Assembly (NCBI GenBank): GCA_034440355.1
Contig: JAWXBY010000001.1
Location: 1 to 64,000 of the forward strand
Origin: SZUA-430 sp034440355
GTDB taxonomy: Bacteria > Pseudomonadota > Alphaproteobacteria > Micropepsales > Micropepsaceae
Direction of reading: 5' to 3'
Length of the DNA: 64,000 nucleotides
Below are positions 33,953-44,761 of this stretch, in pieces (position 1 is the stretch's first letter; each line of letters opens with the position of its first letter). Both the position numbers and the translations under genes were made by a program. The notes under the pieces were generated by a model. It ran no database searches and was not told the DNA's origin. It worked only from the letters and a program-made list of their open reading frames with translations.

Positions 33953-34684
33953 TCAGTCGCGCCCGCGTGCGTGTCGCGCCAGATAGATCGTCGCGGTCGA
34001 GTCCCCATCTTGCCGCGCGTTGCGAAACGTAATCACGCGCGCGTCGGTCGTGGCGAAGACCTCGGCGAGCGCCGCGCGGAAGGCGTCGTCCGGCGCGTCG
34101 TTCGACCACAGCCCGAAGACGCCGCCCGGCTTCAAATGCTCGGCCAAACGTCGCAGGCCGTGCGGTGAATAGAACGGCGCGTGGCTCGCGTGCAGAACGT
34201 TCCGCGGGCTGTGATCGATATCGACCAGCACCGCGTCGAACCGCCGCCCGGCGCTTGTCGGATCGAGGCCCTGCGCGGGCGAGGCAAGCATGGCGAAGAA
34301 ATCCCCGCAGACGAAGCGGCAGCGCACATCCGCCGTCAACGCGGCGCCCAGCGGAAGCAATTGACGCTCATGCCAATCGATAACCGCGGGCAGCGCCTCG
34401 ACGACCACGAGCGAGCTGACGCGGCTGTCGGCCAACACGGCCTGCGCGGTATAACCAAGGCCCAGGCCGCCGACGACGACCTCCAAGTCGTTGCCTGGCA
34501 AAGCCGCCAACCCAAGCCGCGCCAACTCGATCTCGGCGGTCGTGAACAGGCTCGACATCAAGAGCTCGTCGCCGAGTTTGATCTCATAGACATCAATGCC
34601 GCGCGACAGATCCCGGCGGCGGCGAAGGCTGATGGCGCCCATCGGCGTCGGTTGGTAGTCGAGTTCCTCGAAGGAAGCGCTCAT
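33953..34684 (-). CDS. Spermidine-synthase-like methyltransferase-fold protein
   Basis: The 243-residue protein has the Rossmann SAM-type fold of polyamine synthase-like proteins: LEVVVGGLGLGYTAQAVL (glycine-rich loop), SLVVVEALPAVIDWH, and FDAVLVDIDHSP. It lacks an obvious N-terminal spermidine-synthase domain, so the reaction may differ. ATG 34684 is preferred to one six codons upstream on the basis of the SASFEELDYQPTPMG opening. It is transcribed away from the fasciclin gene's end. Confidence 0.75.
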   Translation of the reverse strand: MSASFEELDYQPTPMGAISLRRRRDLSRGIDVYEIKLGDELLMSSLFTTAEIELARLGLAALPGNDLEVVVGGLGLGYTAQAVLADSRVSSLVVVEALPAVIDWHERQLLPLGAALTADVRCRFVCGDFFAMLASPAQGLDPTSAGRRFDAVLVDIDHSPRNVLHASHAPFYSPHGLRRLAEHLKPGGVFGLWSNDAPDDAFRAALAEVFATTDARVITFRNARQDGDSTATIYLARHARGRD

Positions 34685-34866
34685 GCCTTGGCGACCGCGC
34701 ACGCCATGCAGGTCGCAATCGTGGTCTGGAGTTGTTCTGACGGCAAACGAGGGGACATCCGTTGACGCTCCATTCCCTCGCCGCGCGAGCGGCTCTATTG
34801 GGAGTTGTTACCGCTATATTTCGCGACAATCAAATGCTCGCTCGGCTATCAGCTTCGGCCGACGCG

Positions 34867-37800
34867 TTAGCTGCCCAAAACGATCACAACCTTATGAATC
34901 ACGCCGTCGTCTTGTAGAGAGAGCGGCGATCCGGCGCTCACCTTCAAGCCGTCGACGCGGACCTCCGCGACGCCCGAACTGACACGCCGCGGATTCTCGA
35001 CCCTAATCTCGTATGTCGCCGACCGATGCTTGAAGCGGATTTCGTAACCCGGCCACTCGCGCGGGATGCAAGGCGCCATGCGCAGCGTGTCGCCCTCAAT
35101 GTTGAACCCCAGGATGGACTCCAGCCCGGCGCGGTAGAGCCATCCGGCTGCCCCCGTGTACCAAGTCCAGCCGCCCCGGCCGACATGCGGCGGCACAGTG
35201 TAGACGTCGGCCGCCACCGCATAAGGCTCCACACGATAGCGCTGCGCGTCGGTGAACGTGCGCGCGCGGTTGATCGGGTTCAACAGCCAGAAGAGGCCGG
35301 CTGCCTTGTCGCCTTGGCCCAGCGCCGCAAATGCCATCGCCGACCAGACGGCGGCATGCGTGTATTGGCCGCCGTTCTCGCGGATGCCCGGCGGATAACC
35401 TTTGACGTAGCCGGGATCGACGGCGGTCTTGTCGAACGGCGGGTTGAACAGTGGGGCTAGTCCGTTCTGCCGATCGATAAGCAGCGTGTCGACGGCAGCC
35501 ATCGCGCGCTGCGCGCGGTCGGGCTCGGCCGCGCCCGACAGCACTGCCCAAGACTGAGCGATCGAGTCGATGCGGCATTGTTCGTTCAGGCCCGAGCCCA
35601 GCGGCGTGCCGTCGTCGAAATAGGCGCGGCGGTACCAATCGCCGTCCCACCCTTCGCGCTCAAGCGCGGCCTGCAACAGATCTCGGTGAAGCAGCCAGCG
35701 TTCGGCGCGCGCCGCCTCGCCGCGCCGCTGTGCAATCGGAATGAACGACGTCATGGCCGAATAGAGAAACCAGCCCAGCCAAACGCTCTCACCTTTGCCG
35801 CCGATGCCGACGCGGCTGAAGCCGTCGTTCCAATCGCCGCTGCCCATCAGCGGCAGGCCGTGGCTTCCGACAGCGAGACTGAGGTCGAGCGCCCGCGCGC
35901 AATGCTCGAACAGCGATCCGCTTTCCTCGGCAATCGCCGGTTCGAAGAAGGCATCGTCCTCGCCGGGCGCAAGCTTTGGGCCTTGCAGGAAGGGCACGGC
36001 CTCATCGAGCACGGATGCGTCGCGTGTCGTGGTGAGATAATGCGCGGTCGCATAACACAACCACACTCGGTCGTCGGAGAAACCCGTGCGCACGCCTTGG
36101 CCTGAGTGCGCAAGCCACCAATGCTGTACGTCGCCTTCGATGAACTGCCTGCTTGCGGCGCGCAAGAGATGCGCGCGCGTCAGTTCGGGCATGGTCAGTG
36201 CCATGGCCATCGCGTCCTGCAATTGATCGCGGAAGCCGTAGGCGCCACCGGATTGATAGAACGCCGATCGCGCCCACAATCGGCAGACCAAGGTTTGGTA
36301 GAGCAGCCAGCGATTGAGCATGATGTCCATGCTGCGGTCCGGCGTCTTCACCTGCACCTTGTTGAGGATGCTGTCCCAGAACTCGGTGACGTCGTCCAAA
36401 GTGTCGTTCAAATTCGCGGCGCGGTACTTCCGGATAAGCGACCGCGCTTGTTCGGCGCTGGACGCCGCGCCGAGAAACAGCGTGATCTCGGCCACCTCGC
36501 CGGGCTTCAGTTCGATCGATCGCTGAAGCGCGGCGCAGGCATCGAACCCCGCGCCGACGTGACCCGATAGAGCTTTCTTCGTTTGCAGTGCGGCGGGCGA
36601 AGCCAGAGACCCGTTGCGGCCGAGAAATTCCGTTCGATCGCCCGTCCACGACGTCTGCCGGCCGGCGAGGTCCGCGAACGCGACTTGGGACGCGAAGGCT
36701 GTGTTCCATGGATTGCGCGCGAAGATCGCGCCTGTGTCCTCATCGTGGCTGGTGCCGATGATGGGCGTCGTCAACCCGCGGGGCGGTCCCATCAGCCATT
36801 CGACGTAGCCGGTCAACGTCAGGCGGCGCGTTTGAGCCGACGTATTGCGAATGGTTAGGCGCGAGAACTTTATCGGGTCGTCCTTGGCCACATACTGCAA
36901 CATGTAGAAGGCAAGACCGTTGGCCGTGTGTTCGAAGCGGGTATAGCCCTGGCCGTGACGAACCAGATAAGACGTCGCGCTCCGCCGGATGGGGGAGGGC
37001 GTCGGTGTCCAAACTTCGCCGGTCTCGTCATCGCGGATATAAATGACTTCCGGCGTGCGGTCGCAGATCGGATCATTCGACCACTCGGTAAGCTGGTTCT
37101 CTCGGCTGCTCGCGCTCCAGGTATAGCCGCCGCCGTCCGCGGAGACTTGGAAACCGAAATGCGGATTTGAAATGACGTTGAGCCACGGCGCCGGTGTGTT
37201 CAGCGCTTCAGCCAGCGAGACGACATACTCGCGTCCGCTCGCGCTGAAACCGCCGATGCCGTTGGCGTATTCCAGGTCCAGTTTTGCTGGCGTTTGACCA
37301 ATGCCCGCCGCGTCCGGGGCGTTACGCCTTTGCCGTGCCCGCTGTGCGCCGGCGACCGCAAGCCGGTCGAGTTGTTCCCCCAGAGTTCCGCGCCGCGCCA
37401 CCAGATCGACGCGTCCCGCCGCCAACAGCGCGTTGCGGCTTTCGGGCGAGATCAGGTCGCGGCGAAGGATGAACACATTGCCCTTCAGGGGGCCCCGGCG
37501 CGCGCGACCGATGCGAACCAGCGACTCCAGAGCGACCTGAACATCCTGAACGTAAGACGTAGTCTTCTCGTTCAAAATGACGAGGTCGGTGTCGAACTGA
37601 CGGCGTTGCCAATATTCGTGCGCTTGCAACAGGTCGCGCACGAACGGCAACTCCGCCTCCTCGTCCAGGCGCACGACGACGATGGGAAGGTCGCCGGAGA
37701 TGCCGTTGGCCCACAGGGCGTTCGGCGGCCGCGCGCCGCTCTCTATCGTCGATGACGAGGCGCGTAGCGTCGGGTTCGCAAACAGCAAATGGCTCGACAG

Positions 37801-40800
37801 GCGCTGATAGTTGTTCGCCTGATCCGGCGTTATGCCCATGTGATAGCGCTCGATCTGGCCTTGCGACCACGCCAGCGTCGTCACCCGATCGAACGCGCTG
37901 GACTCACGGTGCTTGTCCGCCAGCGCGATCACGGCCTCGCGTGTGTCGGCGGCGAAGGTCCAAAATGAAATGCGGACGGAGCCGCCCGGCCTTATTCGGA
38001 CGCGCCGCCGCGATGCAAAGGCCGGATCAAGCACCGTGCCGGTCGTATTCGACAGCGGCCGTTGATCCGATATGGCGAGCGGATCGCGTAGGGTGCGGCC
38101 CCGGCCGATGAAGCGCGCACGATCGGTCTCGACCTGCAAGGCGCCGAGGCTGTCGCCTTCGACCACGGAGTGCGTGGCCACCCAGACTTCCGCCTCGTGT
38201 GCGGAGCGGCGGCGGCGCGTTGCGAGCAGCAGCCCCTTCGCCGCGAGATACTCCGTTTCGACGAAAAGCTTGGAGAACGCCGGATGCGCCCATTCGGCGG
38301 AAGCCGGGGCCAGCACCAGTTCCGCATAATGCGTCACTTCGATCTCGCGCACACGCCCACCGTGATTGGAGATCGTGACGCGCCGGACTTCGCCGTCGCT
38401 TTCAGGCGATACCAGAACGTCGAGCACAGTCGTCAGCGAGCCGTCGCGACGCTCAAATTCGGCCCGGTCGTCGGTGAAGGCGACTTTGTAGTCATCCGGT
38501 TCGGCCCCCGTGGGCTGATACGCGGCCGACCACACCGCGCTTGTGCGCACGTCGCGCAAATAGATGTGTGTGCCGAGTTCATCGCACGTCGCATCCTCGC
38601 GCCACCGCGTTATGGCGATGTTATTCCAGCGGCTGTAGCCCCCACCGGCGGCGCTCACCATCACGGAATAACGTCCATTCGACAGAAGCTGCGTCTGCGG
38701 CGGTATCGCGTGTGGCGTCGCGATGAGGCGCGGGCGCGGCGCGCCTTCATTGATCAACTTCGGCGCCGCATGCACTTCCTCCGCACGCGGATGCGCAAGC
38801 GCGATTTCCCGCGGGATGCGTTCTTGGAGCAAGAGTTCGGTGGCTTGGATGCGGGGCTCTGCGTGGAAGCGCGCGCGCATGCGTCCGTCGCCCAAGACGT
38901 TGGCCAAAGCCACGATCGTCATGCCTTGGTGATGCGCCATGTACGCGCGCACAACGGCGCGTCGTTGGCCTTCGGGAATACGTGCGGGTGTGAAGTCGAC
39001 GGCTTCGTAATAGCCATAGGCGCCGCGCGCGCCGATGTCTTTGAGCTTGGCGAAATTCCTGCAGGCGGCGGCGGGGTTCACCATCGCCGCGAGCGCCGTC
39101 GCGTACGGCGCGACCACCGCGTTCTCGGACAGACCGCGCTTAAGGCCCAGGCCGGGCACGCCGAAGTTCGAATACTGATAGGTGAATTCAAGGTCGCGCG
39201 TGTTGTAGGCCGACTCGGATATGCCCCAAGGCAGGCCCAGTTTGCGTGCGAATGCGATCTGGCGGCTGACGATGAGTCTGTTCGTGCTCGCGAGCAGACT
39301 GCCCTCGGGCGCGCGCATCACCAAAGACGGCATCAGATATTCGAACATCGACCCCGACCACGAGATCAATGCGGCGCCATGATCGATGGGCGTTACCAAG
39401 CGACCGAGGCGGAACCAGTGTCTCGTCGGTGCGTCACCTTTCGCGATCGCCACGAAGCTCGCCAAGCGGGCCTCGGACGCCAAAAGGTCGTAACAGCTGG
39501 GATCGAGCGTCTCCGTACTGACCAAATATCCGATCGATAGCAGCTTCAGCTCCGGATTGATCAAGAACCGGAAGTCCATGGCGTTCGAGACGTTGCGCGC
39601 GGTTTGCCCAAGGCGCGCAAGGCGTGGAGCTAGGGTTTGCGTGCTTCCCACGTCCTTGGCATGGCTCTCGACGGCCCGGTGCGCCGCCGCGCACCAGGTC
39701 CGGATTTTGTCCGCTGTGCCATCTCCGTCAGTGCCGAGCGCATTGGCCAGCTCAACGAGGCGCGCGGTGTGCGCTCCAACTGTTTCGATGCCGGGCGGCG
39801 AGTCACCCGCCAGCAAGGCGGTAAGCTCAAGGATCTGCGCCCTGACCCCGTGGACGGCGGTCGACGTCTTTCCGGTGTGATCCAGGGCTTCCTTCGCGAG
39901 GGCGAGTGCATCCTGAACCCCGGATCGCCAGAGCGGATCGATGGCGGTGTTCGCGGCGTACTCGGCGCAGGCGTTGGCGACGGCGATCAAGTGGCCCGCT
40001 AAGTTTCCGCTGTCGACGGACGAGATGTATTTGGGCTCCAGCGGGCGCAGGTCCTGCGTATCGTACCAATTGAACAAGTGGCCCCGGTACAGCTCCATTT
40101 TGGCGATGGTTGCAAACGTCGCTTCCAGTCGCTCGACAAGTTCGGCAGTGCCGATCCACTTATGATCGCGGGCTGCAACGGCGGACAGCAGGTAGAGACC
40201 GATATTCGTGGGCGAGGTCCGGTGTGCGACCACCGGATTTGGGTCTTCCTGGAAATTGTCCGGCGGCAACATGTTGTCGGCCGCAGTGACGAATGTCTCG
40301 AAGAAGCGCCACGTGCGGCGCGCCACCAGGCGCAACGCTTCACCGTCCTGCGGTGACACTGCCGCGCGGTCGACAGAGCCCGGCGGCGCACTCGTCCAGC
40401 GGGCGATCAGCGGCGACAAAAGCCAAACGGCAACGAAGGGCAGGGCGACAAACGCGGCGATCCCACCGAATGTTCCCGCAACCAACAGCGCGATGCCGGC
40501 AATGGCGACCGCCCCTGCCATCTGACTGTAGCTGCTGGCGATGTCGAGTTGCGGGCGATACGTGGCTTGCGCGGCGGTCACCCATTCCAGCAGACGCCGG
40601 CGGGTGAAGAACAGCCGGTACAAAGTGCGCGCGATCGCGTCGATCATCAGCCAGGCTTGGTGCGCAAGGAAGGCGATCGAAAACGCTATTTGCGAAAGCG
40701 CGAGAGCGACGTCTCTCGTCAGCGCCTGGAAATGGCTCCGCCAAGAGATCCCAGGCCGCGGTGGCGTTATCACACCGGCCATGACGGGAAGCAGCGGCGG

Positions 40801-43404
40801 GATAGCGATCGTCGCCAGGATGAAAATCGTCCACGTCACGGCCAGATGCAGCGGCAGCGTCCAGCCGATGACCAAGGCGAACACGCTCGCCGGCGGCGAC
40901 AACGTGCGCCGCAGGTTGTCCACCATCTTCCATAAGCCGCCGAGCGGGATCGTCGATTGGTTTTGCCCGCTTCCCGGTGCGCCGCGGCCGAAGATCCAGG
41001 GCAGAAGCTGCCAATCGCCACGCGCCCAACGATGCAGTCGCGATGCCGCCACGTCGTAACGCGTCGGAAAGTCCTCGAAGAGTTCGATATCGGACACCAG
41101 GCCCGCGCGGGCGAAGATGCCCTCGAAGAGATCGTGGCTCAGCAGCGTGTTTTCGGGCACGCGGTCCGCAAGGGCGGCTTCGAACAGGTCGACGTCGTAG
41201 ATACCCTTGCCGGCGTACGAACCCTCGCCGAACAGGTCCTGGTACACGTCAGATACCGCGGCGGTGTAAGGGTCCAGCCCGCCCGTCGACGAGAAGATCT
41301 TTTGAAACAGCGATTGTTCCTTCCCCGTCGGCAGCGTGGCCGTAATGCGAGGTTGCAGAACCGCATAACCTTCCATCACGCGACCGGTGCGCGGATCGAA
41401 CCGCGGCCGGTTGAGGGGATGCGCCATCTTGCCCACAAGCCGCCGTGCGGCATCGCGCGGCAATTTCGTGTCGGCGTCCAGGGTGATGACATAGCGCACG
41501 TTGGCGGGCACGCGCGCCGGCGTCGCCCCGTGGTCGATGAAGGTCGTGTCGGTGGCGCCGCGCAGAAGTCTGTTCAGTTCGTGGAGCTTGCCGCGTTTGC
41601 GCTCCCAGCCCATCCAACGCTTTTGGTTGGCGTTCCACACGCGCTTGCGATGCAGCAGGAAGAAACGGTCCCCCTTCAGGGCGTCGCCGTACCGTTCGTT
41701 CAGCGCAGCTATGCCTTTGACGGCGGCTTCGAGCAGTTCGTCGTCGTCGGGCGCGCTGGCCGTTGTCGCGTCGGTCCAATCCGTGAGCAGCGCAAAGTGA
41801 AGATCGCCGTCTTGGCTCGCGAGGTAATGGACTTCCAAATTCTCGACCTGCTCGGCAACGGCTCGAGGTGACGTCAATAGCGTCGGCACGACGACGAGCG
41901 TGCGAAGATCGCCCGGCACGCCGTCACGCAGCTCGAGTCCGGGCAGTGTGGTCGCCGCAAACCGAGTCGTCGCAAATCGGTTGACCAGAGCGACGGCCGC
42001 ATCCATCGCCGGAAACAAACCCAGCACGACAAGTGCGGGCCACCACCAACCGATGAGTTGCGCGCCGATAACCGACAATACGATGCCCAACAGCATCGTT
42101 GTGACGACGCCGATGCCGGCGATGTAACCTACAAATCCGACGCGTGCCGTTGCGCGACCGAGCCAAGACTCGAACGGGGGCCGGAAGCCGATCGCTCGTT
42201 CGAATGCCGGCCGGCCGCCGGAGATGAGGTAGTAGCCGGGGTCGCTTGCTCGCTTCTTCTCGGCGTCGGTCGCGAATGTCTCGCGCCGCGTGGCTGCGGT
42301 CGTCGCGGCAAGAGCGCGCCGCGCGATCTCCATCTCCGTCAGCTTTGAACCGCGCGAGAGTTGTTCGATCGCGCGCCGATATTGGTCTCGCGTCGCGAAG
42401 TCCATTTCCGAGAAGCCGCTGGCGCCTCTCAGCAAGTCGTCGATCGGGCTGATCGCCTCGAACAGTTGGGACCAGTCGACGGTGGACACGCGCCGCATGC
42501 TCATGATGATGTTTTGCACCGTGACGGTCATCGCCGCCTGGCGCCTGTGTTCGTTTTGAAGCGCGGCCTCCGTCGACGTCGCCTGCTTACACAGCTTCGT
42601 TTCCAGCCAGAGCATCGCGGGCGTCAGCGCGGGATCCTGGTCGCGCAGCCGCTGCGTGAGTTGGGCCGCAAATGTCGGGGTCAGCTCGACATTCTCGTAG
42701 GGCTTTAAGAGATCTTCCAGGGCGGACGCCTGGGGCCGTTTGATCGTGAGCAATCGATCGGCCAAAGCGTCGGCTAACTCGCGCTGCTGCCGTCCGGCCA
42801 AAATTCTGCGCGTCGCGCGGCGGAGGTTTTCGACCAGCATTATTCGCAGCGTAATCGGCACCGCCCAGAGTTCGCCGATCGTGAGAAGCTGCGCGCGCTG
42901 GTAGGAATTGACGAAGCGGCACAAGAGGTCGGGATCGAAGCGGCTGTCGGTGTGCGCGACGAAGTGCCAGGCAAGGTCGAAGACGCGCGGCAGATCTTTG
43001 TGTGGACCCTCCGCGAGCTTGGGAAGCTGGCGGTAATAACCGGGCGGGAGGTCGAGGCGGATTTCGCGAATCTGGTCTTCGACCAAATGGTAGTTGTCGA
43101 CCAGCCACTCCGCGGCGGGCGTGATCGGCTGCCCGTCGGATAGCGCCTTGGCGATCGTCCGGTAGCCGTCGAGCAAGATCGCCTCGTTCGACTGCAACCT
43201 GGCGTGCAGCAGGCGGGCGCCTTGCTTTCGATCCGAGATGACGTGCGACGCCGCCAGGCCGGCGGCGCGGCGGTCGAGGAGATCTGCACCCAGCAGTTCG
43301 CCGCGAATGAGCTCGTCGCTCTGCCACTCAGGCACGTTTGTAACTTGTGGAGGAGCATCCGAGCGCGCGGCGCCAGTGCCAGTGAAGTGTTCGGCACCGA
43401 GCAT
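34867..43404 (-). CDS. ndvB: Cyclic beta-1,2-glucan synthase (NdvB/ChvB family)
   Basis: This 2845-residue inner-membrane enzyme makes cyclic periplasmic beta-1,2-glucans from UDP-glucose, used in osmoprotection and host interaction by rhizobia and relatives. It has an N-terminal helical part, membrane segments near residues 420-480 and 850-1000, between them a GT84 transferase domain with ITLDADTKLPRD (~643), and a long C-terminal part with carbohydrate-binding repeats and a GH94-type phosphorylase domain containing GSGDWNDGFSRVG (~2520), which sets ring size. Length agrees with ChvB (about 2830). ATG 43404 was preferred to one 41 codons upstream. The partner exporter NdvA is not in this window. 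Confidence 0.93.
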   Translation of the reverse strand: MLGAEHFTGTGAARSDAPPQVTNVPEWQSDELIRGELLGADLLDRRAAGLAASHVISDRKQGARLLHARLQSNEAILLDGYRTIAKALSDGQPITPAAEWLVDNYHLVEDQIREIRLDLPPGYYRQLPKLAEGPHKDLPRVFDLAWHFVAHTDSRFDPDLLCRFVNSYQRAQLLTIGELWAVPITLRIMLVENLRRATRRILAGRQQRELADALADRLLTIKRPQASALEDLLKPYENVELTPTFAAQLTQRLRDQDPALTPAMLWLETKLCKQATSTEAALQNEHRRQAAMTVTVQNIIMSMRRVSTVDWSQLFEAISPIDDLLRGASGFSEMDFATRDQYRRAIEQLSRGSKLTEMEIARRALAATTAATRRETFATDAEKKRASDPGYYLISGGRPAFERAIGFRPPFESWLGRATARVGFVGYIAGIGVVTTMLLGIVLSVIGAQLIGWWWPALVVLGLFPAMDAAVALVNRFATTRFAATTLPGLELRDGVPGDLRTLVVVPTLLTSPRAVAEQVENLEVHYLASQDGDLHFALLTDWTDATTASAPDDDELLEAAVKGIAALNERYGDALKGDRFFLLHRKRVWNANQKRWMGWERKRGKLHELNRLLRGATDTTFIDHGATPARVPANVRYVITLDADTKLPRDAARRLVGKMAHPLNRPRFDPRTGRVMEGYAVLQPRITATLPTGKEQSLFQKIFSSTGGLDPYTAAVSDVYQDLFGEGSYAGKGIYDVDLFEAALADRVPENTLLSHDLFEGIFARAGLVSDIELFEDFPTRYDVAASRLHRWARGDWQLLPWIFGRGAPGSGQNQSTIPLGGLWKMVDNLRRTLSPPASVFALVIGWTLPLHLAVTWTIFILATIAIPPLLPVMAGVITPPRPGISWRSHFQALTRDVALALSQIAFSIAFLAHQAWLMIDAIARTLYRLFFTRRRLLEWVTAAQATYRPQLDIASSYSQMAGAVAIAGIALLVAGTFGGIAAFVALPFVAVWLLSPLIARWTSAPPGSVDRAAVSPQDGEALRLVARRTWRFFETFVTAADNMLPPDNFQEDPNPVVAHRTSPTNIGLYLLSAVAARDHKWIGTAELVERLEATFATIAKMELYRGHLFNWYDTQDLRPLEPKYISSVDSGNLAGHLIAVANACAEYAANTAIDPLWRSGVQDALALAKEALDHTGKTSTAVHGVRAQILELTALLAGDSPPGIETVGAHTARLVELANALGTDGDGTADKIRTWCAAAHRAVESHAKDVGSTQTLAPRLARLGQTARNVSNAMDFRFLINPELKLLSIGYLVSTETLDPSCYDLLASEARLASFVAIAKGDAPTRHWFRLGRLVTPIDHGAALISWSGSMFEYLMPSLVMRAPEGSLLASTNRLIVSRQIAFARKLGLPWGISESAYNTRDLEFTYQYSNFGVPGLGLKRGLSENAVVAPYATALAAMVNPAAACRNFAKLKDIGARGAYGYYEAVDFTPARIPEGQRRAVVRAYMAHHQGMTIVALANVLGDGRMRARFHAEPRIQATELLLQERIPREIALAHPRAEEVHAAPKLINEGAPRPRLIATPHAIPPQTQLLSNGRYSVMVSAAGGGYSRWNNIAITRWREDATCDELGTHIYLRDVRTSAVWSAAYQPTGAEPDDYKVAFTDDRAEFERRDGSLTTVLDVLVSPESDGEVRRVTISNHGGRVREIEVTHYAELVLAPASAEWAHPAFSKLFVETEYLAAKGLLLATRRRRSAHEAEVWVATHSVVEGDSLGALQVETDRARFIGRGRTLRDPLAISDQRPLSNTTGTVLDPAFASRRRVRIRPGGSVRISFWTFAADTREAVIALADKHRESSAFDRVTTLAWSQGQIERYHMGITPDQANNYQRLSSHLLFANPTLRASSSTIESGARPPNALWANGISGDLPIVVVRLDEEAELPFVRDLLQAHEYWQRRQFDTDLVILNEKTTSYVQDVQVALESLVRIGRARRGPLKGNVFILRRDLISPESRNALLAAGRVDLVARRGTLGEQLDRLAVAGAQRARQRRNAPDAAGIGQTPAKLDLEYANGIGGFSASGREYVVSLAEALNTPAPWLNVISNPHFGFQVSADGGGYTWSASSRENQLTEWSNDPICDRTPEVIYIRDDETGEVWTPTPSPIRRSATSYLVRHGQGYTRFEHTANGLAFYMLQYVAKDDPIKFSRLTIRNTSAQTRRLTLTGYVEWLMGPPRGLTTPIIGTSHDEDTGAIFARNPWNTAFASQVAFADLAGRQTSWTGDRTEFLGRNGSLASPAALQTKKALSGHVGAGFDACAALQRSIELKPGEVAEITLFLGAASSAEQARSLIRKYRAANLNDTLDDVTEFWDSILNKVQVKTPDRSMDIMLNRWLLYQTLVCRLWARSAFYQSGGAYGFRDQLQDAMAMALTMPELTRAHLLRAASRQFIEGDVQHWWLAHSGQGVRTGFSDDRVWLCYATAHYLTTTRDASVLDEAVPFLQGPKLAPGEDDAFFEPAIAEESGSLFEHCARALDLSLAVGSHGLPLMGSGDWNDGFSRVGIGGKGESVWLGWFLYSAMTSFIPIAQRRGEAARAERWLLHRDLLQAALEREGWDGDWYRRAYFDDGTPLGSGLNEQCRIDSIAQSWAVLSGAAEPDRAQRAMAAVDTLLIDRQNGLAPLFNPPFDKTAVDPGYVKGYPPGIRENGGQYTHAAVWSAMAFAALGQGDKAAGLFWLLNPINRARTFTDAQRYRVEPYAVAADVYTVPPHVGRGGWTWYTGAAGWLYRAGLESILGFNIEGDTLRMAPCIPREWPGYEIRFKHRSATYEIRVENPRRVSSGVAEVRVDGLKVSAGSPLSLQDDGVIHKVVIVLGS

Positions 43405-43613
43405 GTGCGTTCGCGATACTCCTGAGAGGCGGTTGGGAAGCGCAACTAGTGCCCATCCACAACGCACAGCGGCGGAAACGGTTCCACGACGTGTGCTGCC
43501 TGATATTAGGATAGGCAACGGACGCATCTACGCGCTCACCGCGGCCCGACTGGGTCCGGCGTCACGGAGCTGGACACGATTTCACTCGGCTCGAGGTTCT
43601 CTACGCCCGGCGC

Positions 43614-44111
43614 TCAAGGGCGCGCGGGTGCGGCAACCTGATGCGGTTCTCTCGCACGTTGCAGCAGCTCCGCGATCAGCGGCAACAGTACGTCTGCCCG
43701 AAAGGGTTTCGCGAGCGTAGCGTCGGCGCCCATGCCGCGCGCCATGGTGAGGTAGGTTTCCGCGCCGATCGCTCCCCCGCCGCTTATCGCGAGAATTTTC
43801 ACGTTGGGAAAGCGTTCCTTCACGAGCGCGATTGTTTCAATGCCTTCGTGGTCGGGCATGATGATATCGAGTACCGCAACAGCCGCCGCCGACCGCTCAA
43901 TTTCGCTCAGGCCGCACTTCCCGTCGCTCGCCTGTGCGGTCGCATAACCCCCACGCTCCAGCATGCTGCAAATCGCATGTCGAACAGCCGGATCATCGTC
44001 GACAACGCACACGGTCGTCTTTGCCGTCACGACCGTCTCGACGCGCGCCGCCACAGGCTCGCTTGTCGGCGGAAGCAATTCGTTCGTCGAGAACGGCGTT
44101 TGAATGTTCAT
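43614..44111 (-). CDS. Response-regulator receiver domain protein
   Basis: The 165-residue protein has an N-terminal linker of ~32 residues and one CheY-like receiver: VCVVDDDPAVRHAICSML (acidic pocket), phospho-acceptor Asp in VAVLDIIMPDHEGIE, and the conserved Lys in ATLAKPF. There is no output domain, so it probably works by protein contact in a phosphorelay. No histidine kinase gene is adjacent. ATG 44111 was chosen; the frame upstream of it lacks receiver-like features. Confidence 0.85.
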   Translation of the reverse strand: MNIQTPFSTNELLPPTSEPVAARVETVVTAKTTVCVVDDDPAVRHAICSMLERGGYATAQASDGKCGLSEIERSAAAVAVLDIIMPDHEGIETIALVKERFPNVKILAISGGGAIGAETYLTMARGMGADATLAKPFRADVLLPLIAELLQRAREPHQVAAPARP

Positions 44112-44428
44112 CGAGCCATCGTCTGGGAGGTGGTGTGCGAACAAGCGCCAATAATGGAGCCCGATTGGCAAATGCGCCGTAAAGAAGGGTGCTGTCAGTA
44201 TTGTCAGCACGCCCCCGTCGCTTTTACGGCCGGCCTCGCAGTGCGGGCGCGAAAGGGCCCTTTGCGCCGCCGCTTGTGATAACAATCACTTCAGCAATCG
44301 CACGCTTGCGATCACCCGAATGCGCAGAAATGTCGGTACGATATTGTACGCCCGCGCAGAGGTCTGACGGACTCGAATCCATCCACACCGCAAGACCGAC
44401 CGAGCCCCCGCGCGCTCGCTCACTGTGT
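44112..44428. other. Gene-free region around the receiver gene promoter
   Basis: About 317 bases, holding the upstream region of the receiver gene and the downstream end of the HTH gene, both on the minus strand. I see no convincing gene or RNA in it. Confidence 0.35.
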
Positions 44429-44761
44429 TCAATCTCGATAGGCAGGCCGAAGAGCCTTAAGGCGCGCCAGCAGCATGCCGTCTGACAAGGTCTTCTTGTG
44501 GCCGGTGCGCCCACGCGGGGAAAAGACCGGCAACGTGACGCCTTTGCGCGAGCGCGGTTGCTCCTTGGCCTTCTTCGCTCGCAGCGCCGTCTCCGCCTCG
44601 CGCCAGCGTTGGTCGAAAGCCAGGTCTTTGACACGGCGCCGGTAGAGTGCCTGCCGCGAGCAACCGGCGGCGCGGCACGCGCGGGACACGTGTTCGCCGC
44701 GTTCAAGTGCGGCGAAGAAAGCGCTGACTGCTTCGCCGCACAGTTTGCGATGGGCGGGCAT
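44429..44761 (-). CDS. Small HTH protein, terminase-small-subunit-like
   Basis: The 110-residue protein opens MPAHRKLCGEAVSAFFAALE and has a helix-turn-helix (GEHVSRACRAAGCSRQALYRR), then DLAFDQRWREAE, a pattern seen in phage terminase small subunits and related homeodomain-like proteins. The basic tail (KAKEQPRSRKG) would contact DNA. No phage gene is nearby, so it may be a stray or a domesticated regulator. The longer upstream frame has no such similarity. Confidence 0.55.
   Translation of the reverse strand: MPAHRKLCGEAVSAFFAALERGEHVSRACRAAGCSRQALYRRRVKDLAFDQRWREAETALRAKKAKEQPRSRKGVTLPVFSPRGRTGHKKTLSDGMLLARLKALRPAYRD

Noticed and set aside
34867..43404. Many long opposite-strand frames under the cyclic glucan synthase
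   Set aside because: High-GC shadow frames; the single minus-strand frame of 2845 residues has full family features.
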